The translations under genes were made by a program, and so were the position numbers. The notes beneath the pieces are model-generated. The model was not told the origin of the DNA. It did no database searches and saw only the letters and a program-made list of their open reading frames with translations. Below, piece by piece: positions 22,567-35,500 of a stretch of 64,000 nt of DNA. Every line of letters begins with the position of its first letter. Positions within the stretch are counted from its first letter, which is position 1. The stretch covers positions 18,972,020 to 19,036,019 of the forward strand of contig CM042553.1 in the NCBI GenBank assembly GCA_023630585.1, read 5' to 3'. The stretch comes from Cranoglanis bouderius. Taxonomy: Eukaryota; Chordata; Actinopteri; Siluriformes; Cranoglanididae.

Positions 22567-25500
22567 ATGCCGGCGGAGGTGAAAGAGGTGAGTTTTTTTC
22601 CCCCTCCTTCATTTTCTCCGCTTATTTGTTTCCTGTTCAGCTGTTTTCCTTCTACCTTTTTTCCTCACGCGCCGCATCGCATCTGCTGTTTAAAAAAAAA
22701 AAAAAAAACGAGCCAGCGTGCGCATCACTGCTCTCTGGATTTTTCTATTACACACGCGCGTGCGCGCGCTCACATACACACGCACGCACGCACGCACAAC
22801 ATGCAGAGATTTGCGAGATGTTAGTTGGTTATGGATAGCGAGGTGTATAAACACCCGCATAGACGCTTTTGCACGAGAGCGAGATCCTCTGTAGGGAAAC
22901 GCACATGCGCGCGCCAGGTTCTCCCAAGCGGAAACCGATGTAAATATGCGGGTTTAGCGCGTGATTAACTATCCTCAGGCTGCAGGGCGTGTGTGTGTGT
23001 GTGTGTGTGTGCAGGAGATGCTTTTGGCTTTATGCTGAAGCGGTACGCGGCTCAGCTCTGAGGGAGCGTGTTGGGGGGGAGGGGGGTCTGTTTGGATGAT
23101 GAATCCTGCTAAGACTAGCAGGCAATACTGCAGAGGCATAGGTGTGTGTGTGTGTGCGCGCGTGCTTGTGTGTGTGTGTGTGTGTGTTTTCCATGAGCAA
23201 CTGACAGCATGCAGAAAAACTTCTGATCGTTCATGCTTATAGGGAGAAGGTCAGTGAAATTGGGGAAGAAGAATATTTACAGAGGATGTGAAGCAACTGT
23301 GGAAGACCCAAACATGGTGCTTCTGTCTCATGCATCAGCTTTGGTCCACAGCTGCTCTGGCTGAGACTTGAGGTGATACAAACAGTGCATGTCAGTTTTA
23401 TCTCGGCTTTGTCATCAGTGAATGATTCATCTGTCAGACTCGGGTTTCTGACAAGACGTTATAGCCGGCGTGCCTCTGATGTGCCCTTGAGCGGGTTGCG
23501 CTTGTTAGGAACGCTGAGCCCTGTTGTCCCTCTGTCTGTGCAGTTAAACTGATGAGTGTTTGACGGCGTAATTGAGCACCGTGGCCAGTGGAGAGAGAGA
23601 AAAGGATGAGGGAGATGATAGAGTTAGTGCTGCATTTACTCAAGACGATTGCACGAGCACTATTACAGGGTGGCACAAGATTGCAGGGGGGTGACAAGTG
23701 GTGCCGTAAACATGTCACATTTTGGAGTGTTACAAAGCTTATGCAGAGGAGGATTGGGAATTAATTCTGCAAGGGGGACTGCAGGATCCCAGAGAATCCC
23801 ATGGCCCATGGGCATGAAAGCATGCTGGCTATGGAGGGCTCTAATGCAAATCCCTTATGACAAGCTCTCACACTTTGCCTTCTTCCCTTCAGCCGTTCAG
23901 ACTTGCTTATTTACATCGGATTGAGAGCACGGACGCGCCAAGGTGATATATCAGTTTGAGCTCAACGGCGAGAATTTCTGAACAGCTTGATGTTAAAGGA
24001 ATGCTCAGCCTTAAAAACTTAAGTTCTGTCATTGCATTCGTAACATACGTGAGACATATGCTGATAACTCAAAACATGTTTACAATTGAAGTACCGTTCG
24101 CTATTTATGATGTGAGAATATACAAGGTAATTTCAGATCTGCAGCCATTGCACTGTATCATTAAATGTTGTACTCTGATACCGACATGAAAAAAAGCCTT
24201 GAAAGTTAATTCTGTGTGTTTTATCCAGTAGAAAGTCATTCCAGTTGCACTTTCCCCCCGAAGGTTGTTTTATGTGTTCACATTAGCCATGCATAACCAC
24301 ACATTCTTCTCTCTGAAAGTACAAAATAAGCAGATTTAGAGCTCGGTCTTTTTAGAAACACTTGACTGAAGTATTCATGAAAGTGCTGTCGAAAAATACT
24401 TGTTTTGCAAAGGCAGAATTCGACGACTTAGTCTTTTACAAGCGAGTGCTGTGTACAAATTCGCTAGAGATGCGTTAGAAATTAGGTTGAAAAACGTAAT
24501 TCACTTCAGTTAAATATTTTTTGCGTGGCACTTTTAACAAGAGACATTATCACAAAGCAGCTTTACAGAAATCCAGATGTAGATTTAGATACATAAATAG
24601 GAGAAGAGGCGACAGTGGCAAGGAAAAACTCCCTGAGAGTACATGAGTAAGAAACCTTGAATCTCAAAAGAGAATCCATTCTCTTCTAGGTGACACTGGA
24701 TAGTAGGATTATAACTCATTACTCTTCTAACTTCTACTCTTTATACTGTAAAATTAAGCGGTACTCATTGTGTTGAAAGATGTTGTGAGTACTGGGATGA
24801 GCACAGGACAGACTTTATTATTACAGCAGTGTAATTAAGTGATTGTCTACTGAAGCAAAGGTGTATCCACGCAGGACCATCTACAGCAGCAGGTGAACCA
24901 CAAGCATAGAGATCTAAGCAACAAGCAAAAGACCACAAGCAGAAGTAGAGCATCAGGATGCATCAGGAAGTTTGAGCAAGAGGAGGCACAGTAACAGAAG
25001 TGCATCACAGGAGTGCGCGTACATGTACGTTCCTTTAATGAGTCCTTATGTTGTGTTGTGCAAAGTAAAATTTTCCCAATTGATGGATGATTTGCATCAT
25101 TGTCATCACGTCAGTCTGTGGATCCTCAAGTCGCATTGCTTAGCATAATTTGATGGTGGTGGTTTGGTTCAGAGCTTGGATTGTTCAATGAGAAAGAGAA
25201 AGAGGATCTCATTGGCATGCTTAGTGTGCTATTGAACGGCCGATGCTTGTTTCCAGAGCAATCAGGCGTTTGTTGCCACACTGTCACACTGATAGTCCAG
25301 CCGTCCTTTTTATAAATGCATGGCTGCCTCCCTTAACTGTCTCATCATCCACTGTAATTTAAAAGCGATTGCTTCATGATTTGAAGACAAAGCAACTGTA
25401 CTAGAAGCTACAAAGAGCTCAACAGTGCAGTAATTACTCTAATAGGTCTGAGAGATATGTCCGCAGCCAAGGAACAAGGGCGGAAATCAGTAGGATATCA

Positions 25501-28500
25501 TCGATACTACTATTCTCATTGATACTGCTTATCAGTTTGTTAGTGTAGAGCTACTCGAATTCTTTCCTTTTTCCATTAGTCTGCAAGAAAACAAAGCAAT
25601 TAATTAAGAATGGAATCAACGTTGCGTCATTATTCTATTCATCATTCATTATCTAATACTGAATGAAGTGCCGACTCAGTGGCCGTGTTTTCAGCTGCGA
25701 TTCTGATTGCAGCTCCCAAATTAAGTGTTTATATGCATCCCAAACTGGACACTCCTCATTTATGTCCATGCTATATGTAATCCCATAAAAGGCATGGGCA
25801 TGTGTAGAGAGAGGTTTAGTGTCAACGTTAACGAGTCCAGTCAGCACATTCAGCCTTATTAACTATGCTGCTTGTGTTTTTAACAAGATTTCAATCATTT
25901 CCATCTTCGCAAGAGTGTGATTTTTATCCGGACAGCGAGAAGAAGAGTTTCTTTGGTTGTTGAAAATAATACAAAGTGCACGCAACACTAAAAGCAGCTG
26001 TCTGGAATAAATACGCAAGTTTTTCCTCAAGTTTTTTTTTTTTTTTTTTTTTTTTACAGAACGTTCTCCATCCTCACTGAATGTCTAACGAATATTAAAC
26101 GCTCAATTAAATGCAGGATGTCAGTTTGCATCCTGCATCTGCTTCAAAATGTTAGTTTGAAGCCCATCATCTCACATCCCCTCCAACCTCCAATTATTTG
26201 ATATGAATTAAAATCCATAACGTTGTTTTCTTACATTCAACCAGATGGAAATTTCACTCGAATTGACCTCGGTTGGTTTACTCGATATCGCTTGAGGTGT
26301 TTACATGAACCTTTTAATTATTCTGGTTAACCTATCAATTGAGTTGCCATTTTATTAGGTACTATATACAGTACCTGTAGTACTATATATTAGGAACTGT
26401 ATATTAGGTACTATGTAAGTGTATCTGATAAACCGGCCACTCTTAAAATCTAAATTATTCCAGATGTTTAAAATACATTAGTAGCTAATGTGTTATCCTC
26501 ACTTACCTAGTTTTTTTTTTTTTTTTAACTTTGAGATTATGTCTTATCTTTTATTTAATAGCCTATTTGCAATGTCAATAGTAACTCTGTATCTGTGGGT
26601 CTGGTAGTTACAGCACATCCACAAGGTGTTCTGCACCACTGCCAGTATTACCTCTAGTAATAACAACATTAGCAGCAAAGGGTTTTATTGCATTTGTGGC
26701 AAGAACATTGTCATCATGAACTCGACTAAAATGTAACCCTACCTTCGACTGCTTTTTTCTTTCCACCATTAGTGAGTGTGTAGGCGAACATCTCTCAGGT
26801 TGTTCTGTGAGAGTGTATGCATGTTGAGCGCTCCAAGCACAAAGAGAGAGTAACAGTAAGAGAGAGAGAGTGAGAGAGAGAGAGCATTATTTTGCATTTC
26901 CATAGATTCCAATATCTCCAGTGCAGACAGAGACATATTATGTCAGAAAGTGTTGATACTCTGGGTTTTACTAATGATAAACATCTATACCTGGGAAGCA
27001 ACAAACACTTATATCCCTGTAATAGTTAATCCAGGGAAATGAGGCTATAATAGCTTATAAGTCTTAATAAGTGAAATGATTAGAGTAGCTGCTGAATCTG
27101 CCTGTGCATTTAGTAGTAATTAAAAAAAGCAAATATGTTTAGGCAGGTCATTGGAGACGGGGAATTAAGCACCTTTACATAAGACTGTACTTATAAACTG
27201 GGTCGTTTCTATATCGACTGTTTTCCTGTTTTTGTGGACTTTCTCAAGGACTGGCTTTACACACACATTAATATATTTAAAGTTTGTTGTGTCTAGAAAG
27301 TTCTGGCTTCAAGAAACTCATGCATTATTCACCAGTCCTAAGTGTACTGAGAGCATGCTGTGCTTTTTTTTTTTTTTTTTTTTTTTTGAAAGAGTGTTTG
27401 TGAGTTCTCGTACAGCGAGATGAGAGTAATTTCACAAACCTGCCTTGGGTCCTTTTTAAGAATTTATCATGAGATATTCAGAGACATTTTAATTATCTGA
27501 AACTCCTTTTTTTTTGCTTACATTCACGTAAAGAAGAAGATAAAGCATCAGAATATCCTCTTTAAAGAATAATCCCTATCTGCAGGCTCAAGTTAGCTTT
27601 TAGGCCTGCTAAGATCAGCATTTTACTCAGGTCAGCTTCCGTTCCTCTGGTCAGCGTCTGTTATTACTAATGCCACTTCAACTGATCTTTTTTTCCCTCG
27701 TTGTCTTTGGGCCAAAGGAGCAGAGCCCAGAAGATCCTGCAGCTTTGCCCAAAACTAAGCAGACCAAAGAGCCAACTGAAGAGGTGCCATCTGCAGAAGA
27801 CATACCGGACACGCCATCCTCTGACTTGAGCATGTTCACGTCCACCAACGGAAGCTCACAGAACACGGAGACTAACGTAGGTCACGTGGCTGAGCGGTGT
27901 GTTAATGGAAGAGTTGCGATGATGGAGGTTGAGGAAAGCTTTATGATTGTTGCCCTGTGGTGACATTCCAGTAGCTTAATCACTTTCTACTGGCTGAGAA
28001 GTAATAGGTGATATGTCGAATCTATCTATCTATCTACAGTGGGTATAGAAAAGAATCACCCCCTTTAAAATAATCACATTTTGTTGCTTTTCAGCCTTAA
28101 ATGAAGACGGACACAGTTTTTGTTTTATCCAGCTGTATTTACTCAGTGCAACTTATAACATTCAAGTGAAAGATATAACACCAACATGTCAGAAAATAAA
28201 GAAATAAATAAACAGGATCACTGAGTTGGAAAAAGGATCACCTCCTTGTGTCAGTATTTTGTTGAACCACCTTTTGCTTTAATTACAGCCTTTAGTTTGT
28301 TGGGATATGTCTCTACTAACTTTGCACATCTAGACTTTGCAATATTTGCCCACTCTTCTTTGCAGAACTGCTCAAGTTCAGTTAAATTTGATGGTGACCG
28401 TTTGTGGATTACAGTCTTCAAGTCATTACACAGATTTTCAATGGGATTTAAGTCTGGGCTCTGACTAGGCCATGCAAGGACACTCACCTCTGTCTCCTTC

Positions 28501-29527
28501 AACCACTGTGTGGACAGTTTTGCTGTGTGCTTTGGGTCATTGTCATGTTGGAAGGTAAACCTTCTCCCCATTGACAACTTTCTGGCAGAGGGCAGCAGAT
28601 TTTCCTCAAGAATTTGACGGTATTTTCCCCATCCATTTTTTCTTTTATCCTGACAAGTGCTCCAGTCCATGCTGCAGAGAAACACCCCCATAACAGGATA
28701 TTACCACCTCCATGCTTTACTGTAGGAATGGTGTTATTTGGATAGTGAGCTGTATTGGATTTCTGCCAGACATATCGTTTGGTGTTGAGGCCAAATAATT
28801 AAATTTTAGTCTCATCTGACCATAACATCTTTTTCCATGTGGCCTCAGAATCTTCAAGGTGCGTTTTGGCAAAGCTCAGTCGTGGGTGGCTTTTTTCTTG
28901 CAACCCTCCCATACAAGCCACATTTGTGGAGAATGTGTGATATTGTTGTCACATGCACACAATGACCACACTTTGTCATAAATTCCTGCAACTGCTTCAG
29001 AGTTGCTGTAGGCCTCTTGGTAACCTCTCTGACCAGTTTCCTCCTGCCTCTTTCATCCAGTTTGGAGTGACGTCCTGATCCAGGGAGGGTCTGTGTTGTA
29101 CCAAATACCTTCCACTTCTTAATAATAGACTTCACTGTCCTTCTAGGCATTGATAAAGCCTTTGAAATTTTTTTTGTATCCATCTCCTGACTTGTGCCTG
29201 TCCACAACTTTATCACGGAAATCTTTTGACAGTGCCTTGCCACCCATAGTTGATTGTGTGCTTCAGTTGCACTACCAAGCTAATCAAAATGACCACAGCT
29301 GATCACAGTTGAAAGTCAAATGCCTTGAAAATGAAAGTCAAAAACTCAGTGATTTTTTTTTTTTTTTTCTGACATGTTGGTGTTATATCTTTCACTTGAA
29401 TGTTATAAGTTGCACTGAGTAAATACAGCTGGATAAAACAAAAACTGTGTCCGTCTTCATTTCAGGCTGAAAAGCAACAAAATGTGATTATTTTAAAGGG
29501 GGTGATTCTTTTCTATCTATCTGTCTA

Positions 29528-29561
<34 letters not shown>

Positions 29562-32500
29562 AACTGAGGAGGTGCTGTTATATACAGTCACTGGCCACTG
29601 TATTACTAACACATAATCATGCAGATACAGGTCAAGAGCTGGTTTGAGTATTTCAGAAACTGCTGAGCTCTTGGGAATTTCACACACAACAGTCCATAGA
29701 GTTTAAGCAGAATACAAGAAGAGAAATCTGAGACTACAGTGAGCACAGACTCACCAAAAATGGACAACTGAAGCCCATCCACCTCAAGGCCCAATGAGGT
29801 GTGCATTCTGACATGCTGTTCTGCTCACCATGGCTGTAGAGAGGGCTTATTTGAGTTACTGTAGCCATCCTGTCCAGTAGAACCAATCTGGCCATTCTCC
29901 TTTGACCTCTCTGAGATCACATAGTTTCCCCATTCTGATGTTTCATGTGAGCATTAACTGAAGCTATTGACCTGTATTTGCATTGGCTGATTGGATAATT
30001 GCATGTATGAGGAGATGTACGAGCAGGTGTACAGGTGTTCCTAATAAAGTGTCCAGTGAGTGTATATTATTTTCAATGGTATATAGCTTTGTCCATATAA
30101 TACATATCATTACTATATATCATATTGTTGATTCAGAACATGCCATGTCTTGTTAATGAAGAGCATTAATTCAGCAATACTGTGATTGTATTGGGATGCT
30201 GCTGCAGAATGATGAGAGCTCAGGGATTGGGACAGAGAAGTCCTCCAGCCCTGACACTGAGTTGAACCCCCTCAGTGCCTCCAGCTCTCACGAGGAAGTT
30301 GTGCCAAAACAGCTGGAGGTGAGGATTCCAACCTACAAAACACAGATACACAGACTCACATTCATTAAAAACTCTGTACAACTCAACTGCATCCAGTGCT
30401 GATGTAGGCTTCGGTCAGTTTGACATTTTGCAAGCGTCACTTTTATTCTACCAAAATTGGTGTTGATTCTAGGTCATATTTAGTTCATAGTGTGTGCTTG
30501 TATGTGCAATCATGGCAGCATTTTTTCCCATTCACATTGCATGCTTTGTCAGGATATTGTGGTGCACCGGTATATCTTAAGATATGGACATAAAACTCTA
30601 CACATTTGAGCAAATTGCTCACCGGATATATAGGATCCACTTCATTGCATCAAACCAGCCTGCTGCTGGCAGTTTTCCAAGCTCAATAGGAGCTCCTCTG
30701 AATCTCATTTCAAAGTCCACATTAAACTAATTTTCAGCTGAGTGAAAAATTGTTTCTGTGTAACTTGTGCATGTCAAGTACTCAGCTAAATATAAATTCA
30801 GCCCTTGTTGCCAGCACAGCAGAAAATCATTACAGGATTAACAGTATAACAGATAGAATCCCTGTTTTAGGTTTGTCTTTCATTTAGGAACCTTCCCTTA
30901 AAATTGTTATGAAAAAGTAATAAATAGATTTAAGAGTAATAAAAAGGGTGGATGAATCAATGGTTAAAATTGGAAATAAGATTGACAGAATAACTCTTTC
31001 AATGTCCTTTTCTTCCTTCTCAGGAAAGTATAACTGATGCAACAGAGACATTTCAGACAGCATGTGAGGGCTCCCAAGATTCAGAGCGCATTCTTACTTC
31101 CAATGCCTCAGTGGAGAAAGAAGATGAATGTAGTTCATCTCAGGATGCTACAATAACCCCCAACTCTGACACCAACATGTCGTCTGACACTCCGGCTGAA
31201 AACATCAAAGGCCAGCCTGTCAGACATAGCACTCTTCAAAGTCCTCGGGTAGACCTCAGCAATCATGGCACCATTCCACATGGTTTCCTGTTCCCCCCTT
31301 CTTACACAAGCCTGCCATCCAGGAACTACTTAGAGAACTGCTATACCCTTCCACTTCACAGAGACAGCTTCGGTCGAATTGGAGGACCAGTGTGCAATGG
31401 CGCTGCCAAGGGAGATCAGGATGGTGCTGACTTAAGGTCAGGGATCCCTGCGATCAGTCATCCTATGATGGGTGGAACCCTCCCGTTGAGACCTACATTG
31501 GATCTTGCGGTTGACGATCACCTTGGTCCATTACCGCATCCTTTCCTGCAGGATCTGTACAGGATGCAAACCCTGATTCCTCATAAACGTGCCAGCATGG
31601 TCAGTCTGGACACCATTCGCAAGGACCCTCGGTGGAGGGACCCTAACTTGCGGGAGGTCATTGCCATGCTAAGCCACCCCATGGACCCTGTTAAGTCTAA
31701 TGCCGCCGCCTATCTGCAGCACCTTTGTTACGAGAATGATAAGGTGAAGCAGGATGTAAGGCAACACCATGGTATCCCCATATTGGTGGGGTTGCTGGAC
31801 CACCCCAAAGCCGAGGTGTACCGCAAGGCCTGTGGAGCCCTGAGGAATATTTCCTTTGGCAGAGATCACTTCAACAAGGTGGCCATCAAAAACAGTGATG
31901 GCATTCCTACACTACTGAGGCTGCTGAGAAAGACTAATGACATGGAGGTCCGAGAATTAGTTACAGGTTTGTTGTATTTGGCATTCAGCCATTATTCAAT
32001 GTCAATTAGTTGAGCTGTTGTTGGCCTGATTTGAGGATCTGATTGTGCTGTTGGTACTGAAGGTGTACATTCATGGTTGATCATTCCATCACTCAAAAGT
32101 GAAAGCCATAATCTACCCTCCCAGGAACACTGTGGAACCTCTCATCTCACGAACCCCTGAAGATGGTCATCATCAACCATGGGCTTCAGACACTGACCGA
32201 TGAGATCATTATCCCACACTCGGGTTTAAGAGGGGATCCCAATGACCCATCCAGACCAGGAGCACCAGAATGGACCACAGTTTTCAAGAACACATCTGGA
32301 TGTTTAAGGTAGTTTTTGGTGTATATATTTTTCTGTGTCAGTCCTCAATTTCCTAGATTAATAGTTCCATAAATGTGGTTGGAGTTTAATTTAACCACAA
32401 GCAAAAAATATTTAAGCGTTTATTGTGATCTGGTTTTGAGATTTGAGAGGTACTGTGTAGCTGTGTAGTTTACAAGAGCATTTACCCCTGCAGGAATGTG

Positions 32501-35500
32501 AGCTCAGATGGGGCTGAGGCTCGTCAGCAGATGCGTGAGTGTGAGGGACTTGTGGATGCTCTGCTCCATGCCCTTTACTCTGCTGTGGCTAGGAGGGATA
32601 TGAATAACAAGGTAAAATAACTAGAACAGTGCAAGATGGTCAATAAAAGAAAAATAGATTAAAAAGAAAAACAACCCACAAAGACATGATAAAAATCTAT
32701 ACTGAAATCTATCCACCTGGACCTGGATATTGTGTCTGTAATATTACTTTCTTATTGCCCTGCAATATAAAGTCTGTACTCCCATGAGGAGCGATCCTGC
32801 AATACAAAATGTGATCAGAAAATTAAAAAAATGGTGTTCTATCTATCTACCTATCTATCTATCTATCTATCTACAGTCAGGTCCATAAGTATTTGGACAG
32901 TGACACAATTTTCTTAATTTTGCCTCCTTACACCACCACTATGGATTTGAAGTGAAGCAATCAAGATGTTATTGAAGTGTAGATCTGTCTATCTACAGTT
33001 GCAATGAAAATTATTCAACCCACACTGCAAATCAGGTTTATTGTCAAAATTTACAGACTTTCAGATGTTTGCAGTGAACAAATCAAACAAAAGCAACTGA
33101 AATAGTTCAACACAACGAATGCTTCAAGTAGTTTCCCCAAATTCAACTGAAAATGCAACTTATAATGGCTTCTCCAGTTTCAAAATTATTCAACCCCTTC
33201 ATTGCAAGCATCTTTAGTACTTAGAGCAGTAGAGCACCCTTTTGCTGTTATGGCCGCCTGCAAATGAGATGCATAGCCAGACACCAGCTTCTGGCAGCAT
33301 TTCGGAGGAATCTTAGCCCATTCCTCATGAGCAATGGCCTCCAGTTCAATAATATTCTTGGGTTTGAGTGCTGCAACCACCTTCTTCAAATCAAAAAGTC
33401 AGGTGACTGTGATGGCCCTGTAGAATCTTCCAGGAATTTTTCTGCAACCAAGCCTTGGTGGAATTTGAGGTATGCTTGGGATCATTGTCCTGTTGGAAGG
33501 TCCAATGACGCTTCAGCTTCAGCTTCCTCACAGACAGCATCACGTTTTCTCCTAGGATGTCCTGATACTTCAATGAATCCATCTTGCCTTCCACACGCTG
33601 CAGTTGCGAACCACCACCATGCTTGACTGTGGACAGAGTGTTCTTTCTTCATTCTTCTTTCTCTAGACATACCACTTATCCATCATGCTGAAAAGTTTTG
33701 TTTCATCGCGCCACAGAACAGAATCCCAAAACTTCTATGGCTTATTCATATGATTTTGAGCCGACTTTTCTTGTGCTTTTGGGTCGGTGGTGGTGTACGT
33801 CTTGGGGTTCTGGCATGGAAACCTTCTGCGTTTAGTACGTGCCATAACGTACTCATTGAAACCTCAGTGCCTGCTGCCACCAAGTCTTGCTGCAGGTCTT
33901 TTACAGTCACTCGAGGGTTTTTCACAACCTGCCTTCTCAGAAATCTGGTTACAGCCATTGATGACTTCCTTTTTCTGCCCCGTCCAGGTATTTCATGTAT
34001 TTTCTGCCCCTAGCCAGTTCAGGTATTTCATGTGTTCTAGCTCAAGCACACCTGGTGCAACTAATGAAGCCCTTGATTAGTTGCATTAAGTGTGCTTGAG
34101 ACAACACCTGTTTTGCATATTTGTGCTGTTGTGAGGGATTCTGTCCAGGGGGTTGAATAATTTTAAAACTGGAGAAGTCATTATAAGTTGCATTTTCAGT
34201 TGAATTTGGGGAAACCAATTGAAGCATTTGTTGTGTTGAACTATTTCAATTGCTTTTGTTTGATTTGTTCATTGCAAACAGCTGAAAGTCTATAAATTTT
34301 AACAATAAACCTGATTAGCGATGGGGGTTGAATAATTTTGATTGCAACTCTACCTACCTACCTACCTACCTACCTGTCTATCTATCTAATCTATCTATCT
34401 ATCTATCTATCTATCTATTTATTCTATTTTTTTAATATTATTATTTTTTCCCAGCTTGCTTACTTTGTTCAGTCACTTTTATGCTTTTTGCAGTCTGTCG
34501 AGAACTGTGTCTGCATTCTACGCAATCTATCCTACCATGTGCACAAAGAGGTACCAGGGGCAGAGAAATTTTACAGTGCCCCAACTATTCAGACCACAAA
34601 GCCAAGGAGCCACCAGAAGAAAAAGGACGTGCCCGATTGCTTTGGTGGACGTAGTACCAAAGGTTAGGTATTTAATAGACATGTCTACTTGTCTTTGAAT
34701 ATCAATTCCAACATTTTTCTCAGTATCAATTCCAACAGTTTCTCCATATGCGTTCCATGAGGAGAGCAAATGATCACCAGAATGTTTCCTTCTACGTATA
34801 CTTGTATATGGCTAGAATGACAATAAAGCTCTCTACAGCATATATTATGGCCAATTTGAATAATTGATATTTTATAATGATATATTGAAGCAGAATCTCG
34901 GTAATCCCAGCTGTTGTAATGTCACACTTCAACATATATTCTGCCATTGTGAATGTGTCTTTTTTTTTTTTTTATGTGTTTGCTTTCACACTGTTGGTCC
35001 GACTGTCTTCATCTGCAGAGGAGTGGTTCAATCAGTGTGAGTGTGCTTCTGTTCCTGCCTTGCTTTGAGTGTTCAGTAGACAGTGCTGCAAAACCTTGAT
35101 GCTTTATTTCCAGTCATGTCACATACACTTGATTTTTTTTCAGCACTCCCACTCCAACACCCACAGTGCCTCCCACACTTATACTCAAGCTTTGGACAAT
35201 GTGAAATGCTTGATGCTTGAGATTTTTTGAATCGCGCCACCTTTGCAATGCTTATAGTGGTTTGCCTTTTCAGGCCGGAAACACGGAACAAGCGACAAAA
35301 CAAACAGCACTTTGGACATGCCCAAGCGCACACTTCCGACGAAAGGTGCACATTTACCTTAGTTTCACCCTCGAATTATATATTATATTCAACCATCTAT
35401 ATCCATATCCATATTCCATTTTGATCCTTTACCACAAGACGATGCAATCCATCCTCTCCCCTTGTGGACTATAAAGTGTTTCAAAAAGTAAAACTTTTTT

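Noticed and set aside
22211..22838. Overlapping open frames on both strands near the arvcf start
   Set aside because: They are made from CpG-rich leader, GA tract and CA/CG microsatellites. Only the short MPAEVKE exon has a donor and phase that fit.
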